Origin: Ilyomonas limi
GTDB lineage: Bacteria; Bacteroidota; Bacteroidia; Chitinophagales; Chitinophagaceae
Length of the DNA: 64,000 nucleotides
Assembly (NCBI RefSeq): GCF_005233845.1
Contig: NZ_SZQL01000023.1
Location: 1-64,000, forward strand
Direction of reading: 5' to 3'
The notes beneath the pieces were generated by a model, which was not told the origin of the DNA, searched no databases, and saw only the letters and a program-made list of their open reading frames with translations. The number at the start of each line of letters is the position of its first letter. The first letter of the stretch is position 1. Made by a program: the position numbers and the translations under genes. Below, piece by piece: positions 1 through 7,581 of this stretch.

Positions 1-82
1 TGATGCCATACTTTTGAGCAAGCTGTCTGAAGCCCACTCCCTGCGTTAAATACTCTGTAATAATTTGTGTTTTTAAATCCAT
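1..82 (-). CDS. Transposase OrfA-like protein, N-terminal fragment (cut by window edge)
   Basis: Reading the minus strand from an ATG at 82 gives an open frame of 27 codons up to the window edge, starting MDLKTQIITEYLTQG and continuing GFRQLAQKYGI. This is the pattern of a transposase helix-turn-helix domain: a short helix, then a glycine-containing turn and a recognition-type helix. IS3-family OrfA proteins begin in this way. The remaining protein, and whether it is intact, cannot be seen. Confidence is limited by the short length. Confidence 0.5.
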   Translation of the reverse strand, partial: MDLKTQIITEYLTQGVGFRQLAQKYGI

Positions 83-123
83 AAATAGGCTGTTTTTTAG
101 TCAACCTATTTCAGGACGAGACA
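1..123 (-). mobile_element. End of an insertion sequence (IS3-like), partial
   Basis: Only one end of this element lies in the window. It contains the first codons of a transposase-like helix-turn-helix protein on the minus strand. The likely outer boundary is near 118-123, where the minus strand begins TGTCTC; a TG...CA terminus is usual for IS3-family ends. The boundary and the family are inferred from this short stretch and the rest of the element is outside the window. It has landed in the middle of a cassette-like palindromic site whose remaining half is at 142-176. Confidence 0.5.
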
Positions 124-141
124 TACAAATGTCGAATGACA

Positions 142-176
142 TTCGTCAGCCTAAGTATTGGCAATACCTGTGTTGG
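142..176 (-). repeat. Cassette-like half-site next to the IS end
   Basis: On the minus strand this stretch reads CCAACACAGG, then TTGCC, then AGGCTGACGAA. It matches in order and spacing the corresponding half of the full palindromic site at 62677-62808, which reads CCAACACATGG, then TTGGC, then AGGGCTGATGAAA. It follows the stop codon of the small TonB-type gene. The other half of the palindrome is missing; the IS end at 123 lies where the loop would be. Confidence 0.5.
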
Positions 177-203
177 CTGCTGTGTTGTTCTCATAAAGTA
201 AGT

Positions 204-914
204 TCATAATTCTTTGTACTCAATTTCTAATTCAACGTAAAATTCAACATTTCGTCCGGCTTGAATAGCAGGGTGCCAGGGATGCATCATTTTTAATGTA
301 TTAATTACTACTGTGTCAATAGTGTTGCTTATGCCCTTTATTAATCTGATATTTTCAAGAATTCCTTTTTTATCTATTAACAATCCTACTTTAATAGTTC
401 CGTCAAAATGTGGATAAGTAAGACTATCATAAATCCTTTTAAAATCTTTATCTAAATCTTCCCTTTTGTTACGATAAGAATACTTTGCAGGAATTTCTAT
501 GAGTATGTCTTTTGGACAATAATAATCTTTAACACTGTCGTCTTTATACCATCGCTTTATTAAATCTGAATCTTCACTATCAATTGTGTTGAGATTGTCA
601 GTTTTAGTTTCAATGAAGTACGAAGGAATATTTGGAATCAAGAAAAAGTTTATAGTGTCATTTCCCGAAAGTATTTCAGTTTGCTTTTGAAATGAAATGT
701 GATTACAAATCAAAGTGTCATGTTTGTAGGGTGTCTGAAATGTAAAAAATCCCTCCTTATCACTACAAAAACTCACACCTGTTTTCATACTTTTAATGGT
801 TGCATAAGAAACTACATTTCCTGACACATCAAAAACTCTTCCTTTTATAGTATAGTATTGGCAATAGCCAGTGATGGATAGAATAAGGAATAATTTTAAA
901 AGGATAAGCTTCAT
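204..914 (-). CDS. Small TonB-type protein with carboxypeptidase-regulatory-like domain
   Basis: A signal-peptide-like N-terminus (KLILLKLFLILSITGYC) is followed by a carboxypeptidase-regulatory-like beta-sandwich (GRVFDVSGNVVSYATI..., about residues 20-90) and a C-terminal segment resembling the TonB C-terminal domain (GTIKVGLLIDKKGILENIRLIKGI..., about 165-235). Proteins of this layout occur widely in Bacteroidota; some act as energy transducers, but here the lack of a clear proline-rich spacer and of an obvious inner-membrane anchor makes that role uncertain. I chose the ATG at 914 because it places the hydrophobic signal at the N-terminus; an ATG at 929 would add five residues. The gene stands alone between two palindromic sites, separate from the dcw operon, which suggests it is acquired DNA. 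Confidence 0.65.
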   Translation of the reverse strand: MKLILLKLFLILSITGYCQYYTIKGRVFDVSGNVVSYATIKSMKTGVSFCSDKEGFFTFQTPYKHDTLICNHISFQKQTEILSGNDTINFFLIPNIPSYFIETKTDNLNTIDSEDSDLIKRWYKDDSVKDYYCPKDILIEIPAKYSYRNKREDLDKDFKRIYDSLTYPHFDGTIKVGLLIDKKGILENIRLIKGISNTIDTVVINTLKMMHPWHPAIQAGRNVEFYVELEIEYKEL

Positions 915-949
915 GATTATAAGATGCAACCGAGATAACTTTCCACATG

Positions 950-1005
950 GCAGCTAACACAAATATTATACGAACTTCTAATTCCGCCAAAACGTTTTAC
1001 GCTGC
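950..1005. repeat. Short palindromic site upstream of the TonB-type gene
   Basis: Arms GCAGCTAACAC (950-960) and GTTTTACGCTGC (994-1005) are imperfect inverted repeats. They enclose about 33 bases with GCGG and TTCGTAT segments on the minus strand. The layout recalls a short attC-like or cassette boundary and marks the border between the ftsZ terminator and the accessory gene. The match to the long sites at 61961-62083 and 62677-62808 is only in general form. Confidence 0.3.
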
Positions 1006-1111
1006 TAAGTACCAACCTATTTGTATTCGCTTCTTTTTATTTATAAAGTTCGCCAATGCATTTATACGTAATCTCTTTTATTTATAAGTAGTACCTTTTT
1101 AAACAAAAAAA

Positions 1112-1133
1112 TCCCCGGTAAAACAACCGGGGA
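1112..1133 (-). terminator. Intrinsic terminator of the dcw operon after ftsZ
   Basis: The stem is TCCCCGGT (1112-1119) with ACCGGGGA (1126-1133) and a six-base loop. On the minus strand the stem is followed by a run of seven T. It lies about 30 bases past the ftsZ stop codon and is a textbook Rho-independent terminator for the leftward dcw transcript. Confidence 0.9.
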
Positions 1134-1161
1134 CTACAACTAAAAACACGATCATAACATA

Positions 1162-3087
1162 CTAATCGGGCTTCTTGCCGTCTAAAAAGGTATTGAGTGT
1201 AGATAACTGCGTTTCGTTGTTATCATCTTTATTCACCGTTACTTTACTGTAATAGTTTTCTGCCGAAGCGAGTGAATTGCCAAACAACTCCATGTTGCGG
1301 CGCACGTAAGCAGGCACGTTATCAAATTCATTGCTTACTTCGGGACTGCTCATGTTGTAAGACAAATTGCGCAGCTTGGCAAGACGTTCCTGTGCACGTA
1401 ATCTTTTTTCCTCTTCTTCGTTGCTCATGCCATAGTGCGGGTGCGCTACCTGTGGCTGCGGAGCAGGCGGTGTAGCGGGCGAGGTTTCTTTTATCACCAA
1501 CTCCATCATAGGTGCTTCCTCTTCTGCCGGCTCCTGCTGCTTGGGCTGCGGCGCAACAGGCTTAGGCATTTCTTGCTGTGGCTGCGATGGTGTATAAGAA
1601 GGTCGCTGCACTTCGGGTTGCGGTGGTGTAAAAGCTGCTGGTCTTGGCGCCTGCGGCTGCTGTACATAGGGTTGCTGCTTAGTAGGTGCTTCCGGCTGCT
1701 TAGGCTGTTGCGGCTTAGCGGCTTCTGCATATACGTTGGAAGGACGGTGTAAGAAACCGTTGGTATATGTATTAACAGCAGGTTGCGGCTGATTAGCAGG
1801 CTTTTCGGTATATTCCATACGGTAAGGCAGTGGCTCTTCTTCTTTTGGCTGCGGCAAGGTTGGTGCCTGCGGCTCTATAAAATCAAAGTGCAATACCATA
1901 CTTTCTTCCTGCTCTCCCTTCACTTCAGGCGCGGCTTTTACAAACGGTTCCGGGCTATTTTCGGAGAGTGTTGGCATTAGCGGGTTGGCTGGCTTGGCAG
2001 GCTGCTGTACACCATTAGCATACTGCTTTTTTTCTTCGCCTTCCACGCCCAGGGTCATAATGATTTTTTCTTCTTTCGGCTCCGGCTTCTTTTGGGGAGG
2101 TTCTATTTTAGCAAACGGATCGCGTTGCTCAAAACCGGTAGCAATCAGCGTAATACCAATTTTATCATCCAGGTTATTATCGTAACCCATACCTACTATC
2201 ACATCCGAAAATTCACCGGCTTGCGTGCGAAGGTGATTGTTGATGATTTCCAATTCGTCCATCGTACATTCATTCTCCCCTTCGGCACTGTTGATGTTGA
2301 TAAGAATCCACTTGGCACCACGAATATCATTATCATTCAACAGCGGCGAGTTCAATGCTTCTTCTATCGCACGTTGTGCACGGTTTTCACCACCCACTGC
2401 CGATGAGCCAAGGATAGCTACGCCACCATTTTTCATTACGGTGCATACATCGGCAAAGTCAACTATAATATGACCGCGGCTGTTGATAATATCAGTAATG
2501 CATTTGGCAGCAGTTGCTAATATATTATCAGCTTTGCCAAATGCTTCACGCATTTTGAGATTGCCATATTGCATGCGCAATTTATCGTTGCTGATAACCA
2601 GTAAGGTATCTACAAACGGCTCCAACTGGCGAATACCATTTTCGGCTTGCGCAATGCGGCGCGGACCTTCAAACGGAAATGGTGTAGTAACGATACCCAC
2701 CGTAAGAATGCCCAGTTCGCGGCATATCTTGGCAATGATAGGAGCGCCGCCGGTACCGGTACCGCCGCCCATGCCTGCACAGATGAATGCCATGCGGGTA
2801 TTTACTTCCAATATACGTTTAATTTCTTCGAGCGACTCTTCAGTGGCTTGCTTACCAACTTCGGGGTTGGCGCCGGCACCTAATCCCGCTGTGAGATGTG
2901 GCCCAAGCTGAATTTTATTAGGTATTCTACTTTGCTCCAATGCTTTAGCATCCGTATTGCAAATAATAAAGTCAACGCCTTCTATGCTTTCGCCATACAT
3001 GTAATTAACGGCATTGCTTCCACCACCGCCTACACCCAGCACCTTGATGATAGAAGACTTTTGTTTTGGCAAATCAAAATGAATCAT
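1162..3087 (-). CDS. ftsZ: Cell division protein FtsZ with long proline/glutamine-rich tail
   Basis: FtsZ is the tubulin-like GTPase that forms the division ring. The nucleotide-binding N-domain is clear: VLGVGGGGSNAVN at 17-28, the tubulin signature GGGTGTG at 107-113, and T7-loop catalytic acids D210 and D213 (VDFADV). The globular core ends near residue 325; a linker of roughly 230 residues rich in P, Q, E and K follows, with PAYVRRN (near 590-600) and a C-terminal peptide (LNTFLDGKKPD) that would bind FtsA. At 641 residues it is much longer than the usual 380-500. The position before V209-D210 is isoleucine where the T7 loop usually has asparagine. It is the last gene of the dcw cluster, 289 bases after ftsA, with a hairpin in between. 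Confidence 0.97.
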   Translation of the reverse strand: MIHFDLPKQKSSIIKVLGVGGGGSNAVNYMYGESIEGVDFIICNTDAKALEQSRIPNKIQLGPHLTAGLGAGANPEVGKQATEESLEEIKRILEVNTRMAFICAGMGGGTGTGGAPIIAKICRELGILTVGIVTTPFPFEGPRRIAQAENGIRQLEPFVDTLLVISNDKLRMQYGNLKMREAFGKADNILATAAKCITDIINSRGHIIVDFADVCTVMKNGGVAILGSSAVGGENRAQRAIEEALNSPLLNDNDIRGAKWILININSAEGENECTMDELEIINNHLRTQAGEFSDVIVGMGYDNNLDDKIGITLIATGFEQRDPFAKIEPPQKKPEPKEEKIIMTLGVEGEEKKQYANGVQQPAKPANPLMPTLSENSPEPFVKAAPEVKGEQEESMVLHFDFIEPQAPTLPQPKEEEPLPYRMEYTEKPANQPQPAVNTYTNGFLHRPSNVYAEAAKPQQPKQPEAPTKQQPYVQQPQAPRPAAFTPPQPEVQRPSYTPSQPQQEMPKPVAPQPKQQEPAEEEAPMMELVIKETSPATPPAPQPQVAHPHYGMSNEEEEKRLRAQERLAKLRNLSYNMSSPEVSNEFDNVPAYVRRNMELFGNSLASAENYYSKVTVNKDDNNETQLSTLNTFLDGKKPD

Positions 3088-3305
3088 AGTATGTTTTGTT
3101 TAGTTGTTGTAATGATGTGTGCCCTTTAGTTGTATGTTGAACCTTCCTGAACGGTAATAATAGAGCTTTAGTTGTGCCCTGCGAAGTAAAAGTTTTAAAT
3201 GTGAAAAGAATGGTTTGAAGCGCGTTTTTTTTCAACTATATGCAAATTTTTTATTTTCTTTTCTGGTGAAAAATACCTGCATATTCTGTAATCAATTAAA
3301 ATAGG

Positions 3306-3363
3306 ATAAGGAATGTTTTTATTAAAATAATGCAACTCATTTCATAATAAAAACATTCCTTAT
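3306..3363. repeat. Perfect 19-bp inverted repeat between ftsA and ftsZ
   Basis: Arms 3306-3324 and 3345-3363 are perfectly complementary with a 20-base loop. The stem is AT-rich and no T-run follows on the minus strand, so it is not a classical terminator. It lies just past the ftsA stop codon and upstream of ftsZ. It could protect the ftsA 3' end, pause transcription, or serve as a processing site that sets the ftsZ level. No TAnnTTTG promoter box was found for ftsZ in this spacer. Confidence 0.75.
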
Positions 3364-3376
3364 TTATAAAGTCCTT

Positions 3377-4762
3377 TTATTTCATTTCCCGGTCGCCTTC
3401 TTCTTTAAATAGATCAATGATGCTGTCTTTAAACTTATCCCAAAAAGAATTCAATCCTTTTTTGCGCTGGGCAACATCTACCGCTACTGGTTCTGCTGCC
3501 AATTGCTCTTTTTGCGGAGCAAAGTCTTCTTCTTTCTTCAATCCTCTCGGCACTTCCGTTGTACGGGCAAAGCTATCGTCAAAATCTTTCTTGTTGTGCT
3601 CGTAATCGTTGTAGCCTTTTAATATCAAACCAATACACGTAGCATACATTGGTTTCTTCAATTCATCCACGTGGTTAGCTGCCAGGTGTTCGTTAGGCAA
3701 GCCAATTCTTGCATTCAATCCGGTAGTATATTCTGTAAGTTGAATTAAATGTTTTAATTGGGAGCCGCCACCCGTTAAGATGATACCGCCATTCAACATT
3801 TTATCCAACCCGATTTGTTTAAGATGATAGGTTACAAAATCGAGTATTTCGCTCATTCTTGCCTGGATAATATTTGCCAGATTTTTTACACTGATTTCTT
3901 TGGCAGGCATGCCTTTTAAACCCGGAATGGTAATAAAGGCATTGGCTTTTGTTTCTTCGGCCAACGCACTGCCAAATTGTACCTTCATTGCTTCAGCTTG
4001 TCCTTTTAAAACACCTAAACCCATGCGTATATCATTGGTGATATTTTCGCCACCAAATGGTATAACGGCAGTGTGTTTTAAAATACCATCATAAAATACT
4101 GCAAGGTCACTGGTGCCGCCGCCGATATCCAATATAGCTACGCCGGCTTCCATGTCCACGTCGCTCATTACCGCAGCAGCGGAAGCAAGCGGTTGCAACA
4201 CCAAATCTTTTACTTTCAAATGGCTACGCTCCACCGCACGGTTGATGTTGCGAATGGCATTCCTGTCGCCGGTGATGATATGAAAATTGGCGCCTACTTT
4301 CACGCCGTTAAAACCTACGGGGTCTTTGATGTTTTGAAAATTATCTACGTGAAAATCCTGCGGGATAACTTCAATAATCTGGTCGCCGGCAGGTATAAAA
4401 GTCTTGCGCTGATTTTCTATCAGCATTTCAATTTCAGCATGATTAATTTCGGTATCACTGGTTTGCCTTACCATGTCTCCGCGTGTTTGGAGGCTTTTGA
4501 TATGATGACCGGCAACACCCACATATACCTCTTTTATTTCGAGATCGGGATTGCTGTCGTAGCAGGCAGTCAGCGCCTGCTGAATAGCTTTGATAGTCTG
4601 GTCAATGTTCAGTACCTGTCCGTGCTGTACACCATTGCTGTTAGCACGTCCAAAGCCTAAGATTTCCAGTTTGCCGTATTCGTTTTTTCGCCCGGCAATA
4701 GCAGCAATTTTTGTAGTGCCAATATCCAATCCTACAATGATAGGAGCTTCTTGCGTACTCAT
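3377..4762 (-). CDS. ftsA: Cell division protein FtsA
   Basis: FtsA is the actin-like ATPase that tethers FtsZ to the inner membrane. The ATPase fold starts IIVGLDIGTTKIAAIAG (phosphate-1 loop), has the SHS2/1C region, phosphate-2 (VAILDIGGGTSDLAVF) and the adenosine motif (GGIILTGGGSQL). The C-terminus ends with a hydrophobic/basic amphipathic segment (NSFWDKFKDSIIDLFKEEGDREMK), the expected membrane-targeting helix. I chose ATG 4762 (MSTQEAPIIVGLD), ten codons inside the longest frame, because it places the fold at the N-terminus as in relatives. It is preceded by a 306-base spacer after ftsQ, unusual for this tight cluster. Confidence 0.96.
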   Translation of the reverse strand: MSTQEAPIIVGLDIGTTKIAAIAGRKNEYGKLEILGFGRANSNGVQHGQVLNIDQTIKAIQQALTACYDSNPDLEIKEVYVGVAGHHIKSLQTRGDMVRQTSDTEINHAEIEMLIENQRKTFIPAGDQIIEVIPQDFHVDNFQNIKDPVGFNGVKVGANFHIITGDRNAIRNINRAVERSHLKVKDLVLQPLASAAAVMSDVDMEAGVAILDIGGGTSDLAVFYDGILKHTAVIPFGGENITNDIRMGLGVLKGQAEAMKVQFGSALAEETKANAFITIPGLKGMPAKEISVKNLANIIQARMSEILDFVTYHLKQIGLDKMLNGGIILTGGGSQLKHLIQLTEYTTGLNARIGLPNEHLAANHVDELKKPMYATCIGLILKGYNDYEHNKKDFDDSFARTTEVPRGLKKEEDFAPQKEQLAAEPVAVDVAQRKKGLNSFWDKFKDSIIDLFKEEGDREMK

Positions 4763-5068
4763 ATATATGTTTTTAGTTGTATCGTAATTCACCTATGCCA
4801 ATCCTCACGTATCTTTTATCTGTTTTTTAAAAACGAAGGTTTACAAATTCACACAATCATGCATTTTGGCTTACTGATCTTATGTGGCTTGATCAGGCAT
4901 TTGTACTTCAATTTTCTTTTACGGCAACAAGGATATTATTTATGTTGGGCTCAAGGTTTTTCTTACTCCCACTTCGCAAACTATTCGTATGCAAAGACAC
5001 AAATAATATAATGAAATATTTTACCGCGTGCACATTTTATACTGAATAAATTTTTTCTTCACACTATT
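4763..5068. other. Spacer between ftsQ and ftsA
   Basis: About 306 bases without a convincing gene. The only open frame on the plus strand has no family features. The minus-strand TAnnTTTG box was not found in exact form; a near match with one extra spacer base lies near 5000-5010. The stretch may hold an internal promoter for ftsA-ftsZ, but I cannot show one. Confidence 0.5.
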
Positions 5069-6121
5069 TTATCCCGATGCCTTCTTATTGTTTCTCACTA
5101 CTGCTTCCTTTGCCTCTTTTGCCGTTCTTTTTGTTGTAACCAGTGGTTTGTTGTGTTTGGTTGTATTATTCTGTTTAATACTTTTATTTACAACTACTGC
5201 ATTCTTTTTTAGCTGTGCCAAAGAATCTGTTTTATTAGTAAGCAATGGTGGCGAAATGGCAATGACAGATGCTACGGCAACTGTATCCTTTGCGATGTCT
5301 GTTCTGCTACGCATGGCACTGATGAGCTGCAGCGCCTGCCCGGAATCAACGACTGATTTTGCTAAGCCTCTCCTTACTGCTACAATCTGCCCATTAAATT
5401 CAACCGAAATGGTTTCATATTTCTCAAAGCTTTGTCTTGACCATACTTGTTTATAAAAAGCAGTAAGCCGGTCAAACTTGGATTGCAGATTGTTGGCATT
5501 GCCGAGTTTTATTGTCTGATTGCCCAGCACCGGAATAATTTCAAACGTTTTATCGCGTGTAATGTTTACCTGCGCTACCTGTGCGCTCCAGAAAGAATCC
5601 TGCTGAATATGCAACGCAATCGTTTTTACATCATTCATCAATAAGCTATCTGGTTTGGACAGCTTTTTCCTGGTGGACGTAAATCCGGTAAACATCGGTA
5701 CGCGGGCAGAATAATCATTGCTTAAAGGCAATTGCATACCACTGGTATCTATGTAAAAAGAGGTGCCTTGCAAAGTAAAAATTCTTGCCAGCGGCTCGTG
5801 TTCCTCTATACGTACATTCAACGCCTGGTTGTTATCAAAAAACAGTTCTGCATTGTAAATCCATGATTGTTGTTTTAATATATTTTCCAGTTGTTGCAAA
5901 TGAATGTCTGACACTGGTTTACCTATTGCTGCACCATTCTTCTTCAGGATCTGTGTAATGTCTTTTTCATCTATAAAAACATGTCCTTTCACGCTTTCAA
6001 TATTCACTTTTATATCGCTGCAAGGCAAATGCTTTTTGTATTGCATACCAGCCGTGAGCAAGCCGCAGAGGCACAAGCCCAATAGCCACCAAAGAGACGA
6101 TATAATACGTTGTTTCCACAT
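5069..6121 (-). CDS. ftsQ: Cell division protein FtsQ/DivIB
   Basis: FtsQ is a bitopic inner-membrane protein that links early and late divisome components. A short cytoplasmic N-terminus precedes a single membrane segment (about 8-26, SLWWLLGLCLCGLLTAGM). The POTRA domain (about 36-105, IKVNIESVKGHVFIDEKDITQILKKNG) and the beta domain follow. The last 60 residues are Lys/Asn/Thr-rich and look disordered. At 350 residues it is longer than most FtsQ proteins because of this tail. The start codon is three bases from the murC stop, so the two are surely co-transcribed. Confidence 0.9.
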   Translation of the reverse strand: MWKQRIISSLWWLLGLCLCGLLTAGMQYKKHLPCSDIKVNIESVKGHVFIDEKDITQILKKNGAAIGKPVSDIHLQQLENILKQQSWIYNAELFFDNNQALNVRIEEHEPLARIFTLQGTSFYIDTSGMQLPLSNDYSARVPMFTGFTSTRKKLSKPDSLLMNDVKTIALHIQQDSFWSAQVAQVNITRDKTFEIIPVLGNQTIKLGNANNLQSKFDRLTAFYKQVWSRQSFEKYETISVEFNGQIVAVRRGLAKSVVDSGQALQLISAMRSRTDIAKDTVAVASVIAISPPLLTNKTDSLAQLKKNAVVVNKSIKQNNTTKHNKPLVTTKRTAKEAKEAVVRNNKKASG

Positions 6122-6124
6122 GTT

Positions 6125-7528
6125 TTATGCATTCATTAAAATATTTTTTACAGGTTGCACCAATGCATCAATATCACCGGCGCCACACATCACCAATAGT
6201 TTTGGCCTTTCTGTAGCTACTACCTGCAGCATCATTTCTTTAGATAAAATCCTCTTATTGCTAATAGTCATTTGATGAAAAATCAATTCACTTGTTACAC
6301 CCGGTATGGGCAATTCTCTTGCCGGATAAACAGGCAGTAAAATTACCTCATCAGCAAGGCTCAGACTTTCAGCAAACTCCTTCGCAAAATCTTTTGTTCT
6401 GCTGAATAAGTGAGGCTGAAAAATAACCGTACATTTTTGACTGCCATACAAGCTGCGCACGCCTGTTATTAAAGCCCGTAACTCTTCAGGATGATGTGCG
6501 TAATCATCTATTAAAATGTGTTTCTCATTCTTAATAATGTATTCAAACCTGCGCTTAACCCCCTTAAAGTTGGCAACCGCTTTTGTTATCTTTTCATCAT
6601 CAATATTTAGGTGTTTTGCAACGGTAATGGCGGCAATACTATTCTCAATATTATGCAGGCCGCCCATGTGCAAAACAACATCTTTCAATTGCCAGTTTTT
6701 ATGAATGATATCATATTTATAAGAACCATTTTCTACCCGAATATTACGGGCAAATACATTTGCTTCTTCTTTATTAAAGCTATAGGTATAAACTGTTGCT
6801 GCTTGTAATTCGTTGCTGCGCTTCATACCATATTTCGCAACAATGCAACCGCCTTCTTTTACTTTTTGCGAGAATTGCACAAAGGCATCTTCCATGGCTT
6901 TGGCAGTGCCATAAATATCCAGGTGGTCGGGGTCCATGGCGGAGATGACTGCTACATCGGGCCGCAGTTTTAAAAACGAGCGGTCATACTCATCGGCTTC
7001 TACTACCACTACATTATTTTCACTGCTCCAAAAGTTTGTTTGATAGTTTGCAGAGATGCCACCGAGAAAGGCATTACAACCATATTCACTATCGCGCAGT
7101 AAATGTGCAATCATTGTGGTAATTGTTGTTTTGCCGTGTGTACCGGCAACACAAATGTTGAATGAATTAGCAGTTATCCATTGTAATACATCACTGCGCT
7201 TTAATACAGTATAATTGTGTTCTTTATAATAAACAAGTTCCTGATGATTGGCAGGAATGGCAGGTGTATAAACCACTGCATCTACGTTCTTCGGTATTGC
7301 ATTTACATCTTCGTTGTAATGTATGGCAATGCCCAATGTTTCTAATGCTTGTGTAAGTGGGGTAGGAGTGCGGTCATAGCCACTCACAGCCGCACCTTTA
7401 CTTTTAAAATAGCGCGCCAATGCACTCATACCAATGCCACCAATACCAATAAAGTAAAGCCCTCCCGCCCCCAAAGGGGAGCCTTTAGCAATATTGCCTT
7501 TTATATGTATGTTTTCCTGTTGTTCCAT
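6125..7528 (-). CDS. murC: UDP-N-acetylmuramate--L-alanine ligase MurC
   Basis: MurC adds L-alanine to UDP-MurNAc, the first amino acid of the peptidoglycan stem. The Rossmann motif GLYFIGIGGIGMSALA (23-38) and the ATP loop GTHGKTT (129-135) are clear, as are the central domain VVEADEYDRSF and the C-terminal IDDYAHHPEEL. The length of 467 is normal. Residues about 14-23 (AKGSPLGAGG) are encoded by a GC-rich palindrome-like tract (7461-7486) and sit just before the conserved fold, so this short N-terminal extension is probably repeat-derived. It lies 43 bases downstream of murG. Confidence 0.97.
   Translation of the reverse strand: MEQQENIHIKGNIAKGSPLGAGGLYFIGIGGIGMSALARYFKSKGAAVSGYDRTPTPLTQALETLGIAIHYNEDVNAIPKNVDAVVYTPAIPANHQELVYYKEHNYTVLKRSDVLQWITANSFNICVAGTHGKTTITTMIAHLLRDSEYGCNAFLGGISANYQTNFWSSENNVVVVEADEYDRSFLKLRPDVAVISAMDPDHLDIYGTAKAMEDAFVQFSQKVKEGGCIVAKYGMKRSNELQAATVYTYSFNKEEANVFARNIRVENGSYKYDIIHKNWQLKDVVLHMGGLHNIENSIAAITVAKHLNIDDEKITKAVANFKGVKRRFEYIIKNEKHILIDDYAHHPEELRALITGVRSLYGSQKCTVIFQPHLFSRTKDFAKEFAESLSLADEVILLPVYPARELPIPGVTSELIFHQMTISNKRILSKEMMLQVVATERPKLLVMCGAGDIDALVQPVKNILMNA
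7461..7486. repeat. GC-rich dispersed repeat within murC
   Basis: This tract is a run of C/G with AAAGGGGAGCC at its right side. On the minus strand it reads GGCTCCCC followed by GGGGGCGGGAGG. It resembles in style the palindromes at 7563-7581 and 8665-8685 and is translated as part of the MurC N-terminal extension. The relationship to those two copies is by composition and arrangement, not by a long exact match. Confidence 0.35.
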
Positions 7529-7562
7529 TAAAAATCAAATTCTTTAGTTAAACCGATCTTTC

Positions 7563-7581
7563 AAAGTCCCTTCAGGGATTT
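7563..7581. repeat. Palindrome overlapping the murG stop codon
   Basis: AAAGTCCCTTCAGGGATTT contains the hairpin GTCCC/GGGAT with a short loop. The murG stop codon (7572-7574) falls inside it. A sister copy lies at 8665-8685 inside the murG 5' coding region. Together they bracket murG, which suggests a dispersed mobile or REP-like unit. Confidence 0.55.

Noticed and set aside
855-866. GTATTGGCAATA occurs at 155-166 and 855-866, on both sides of the small TonB-type gene
   Set aside because: Twelve bases only; flanking bases differ at once and the second copy is coding. It does not look like a target duplication or recombination site.
1272-3129. Several open frames of 65-140 codons opposite or in other frames within ftsZ
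   Set aside because: They overlap a clear ftsZ over its whole length, have skewed Arg/Leu/Cys/Ser composition from reading GC-rich Pro/Gln codons in other frames, and show no domain pattern.
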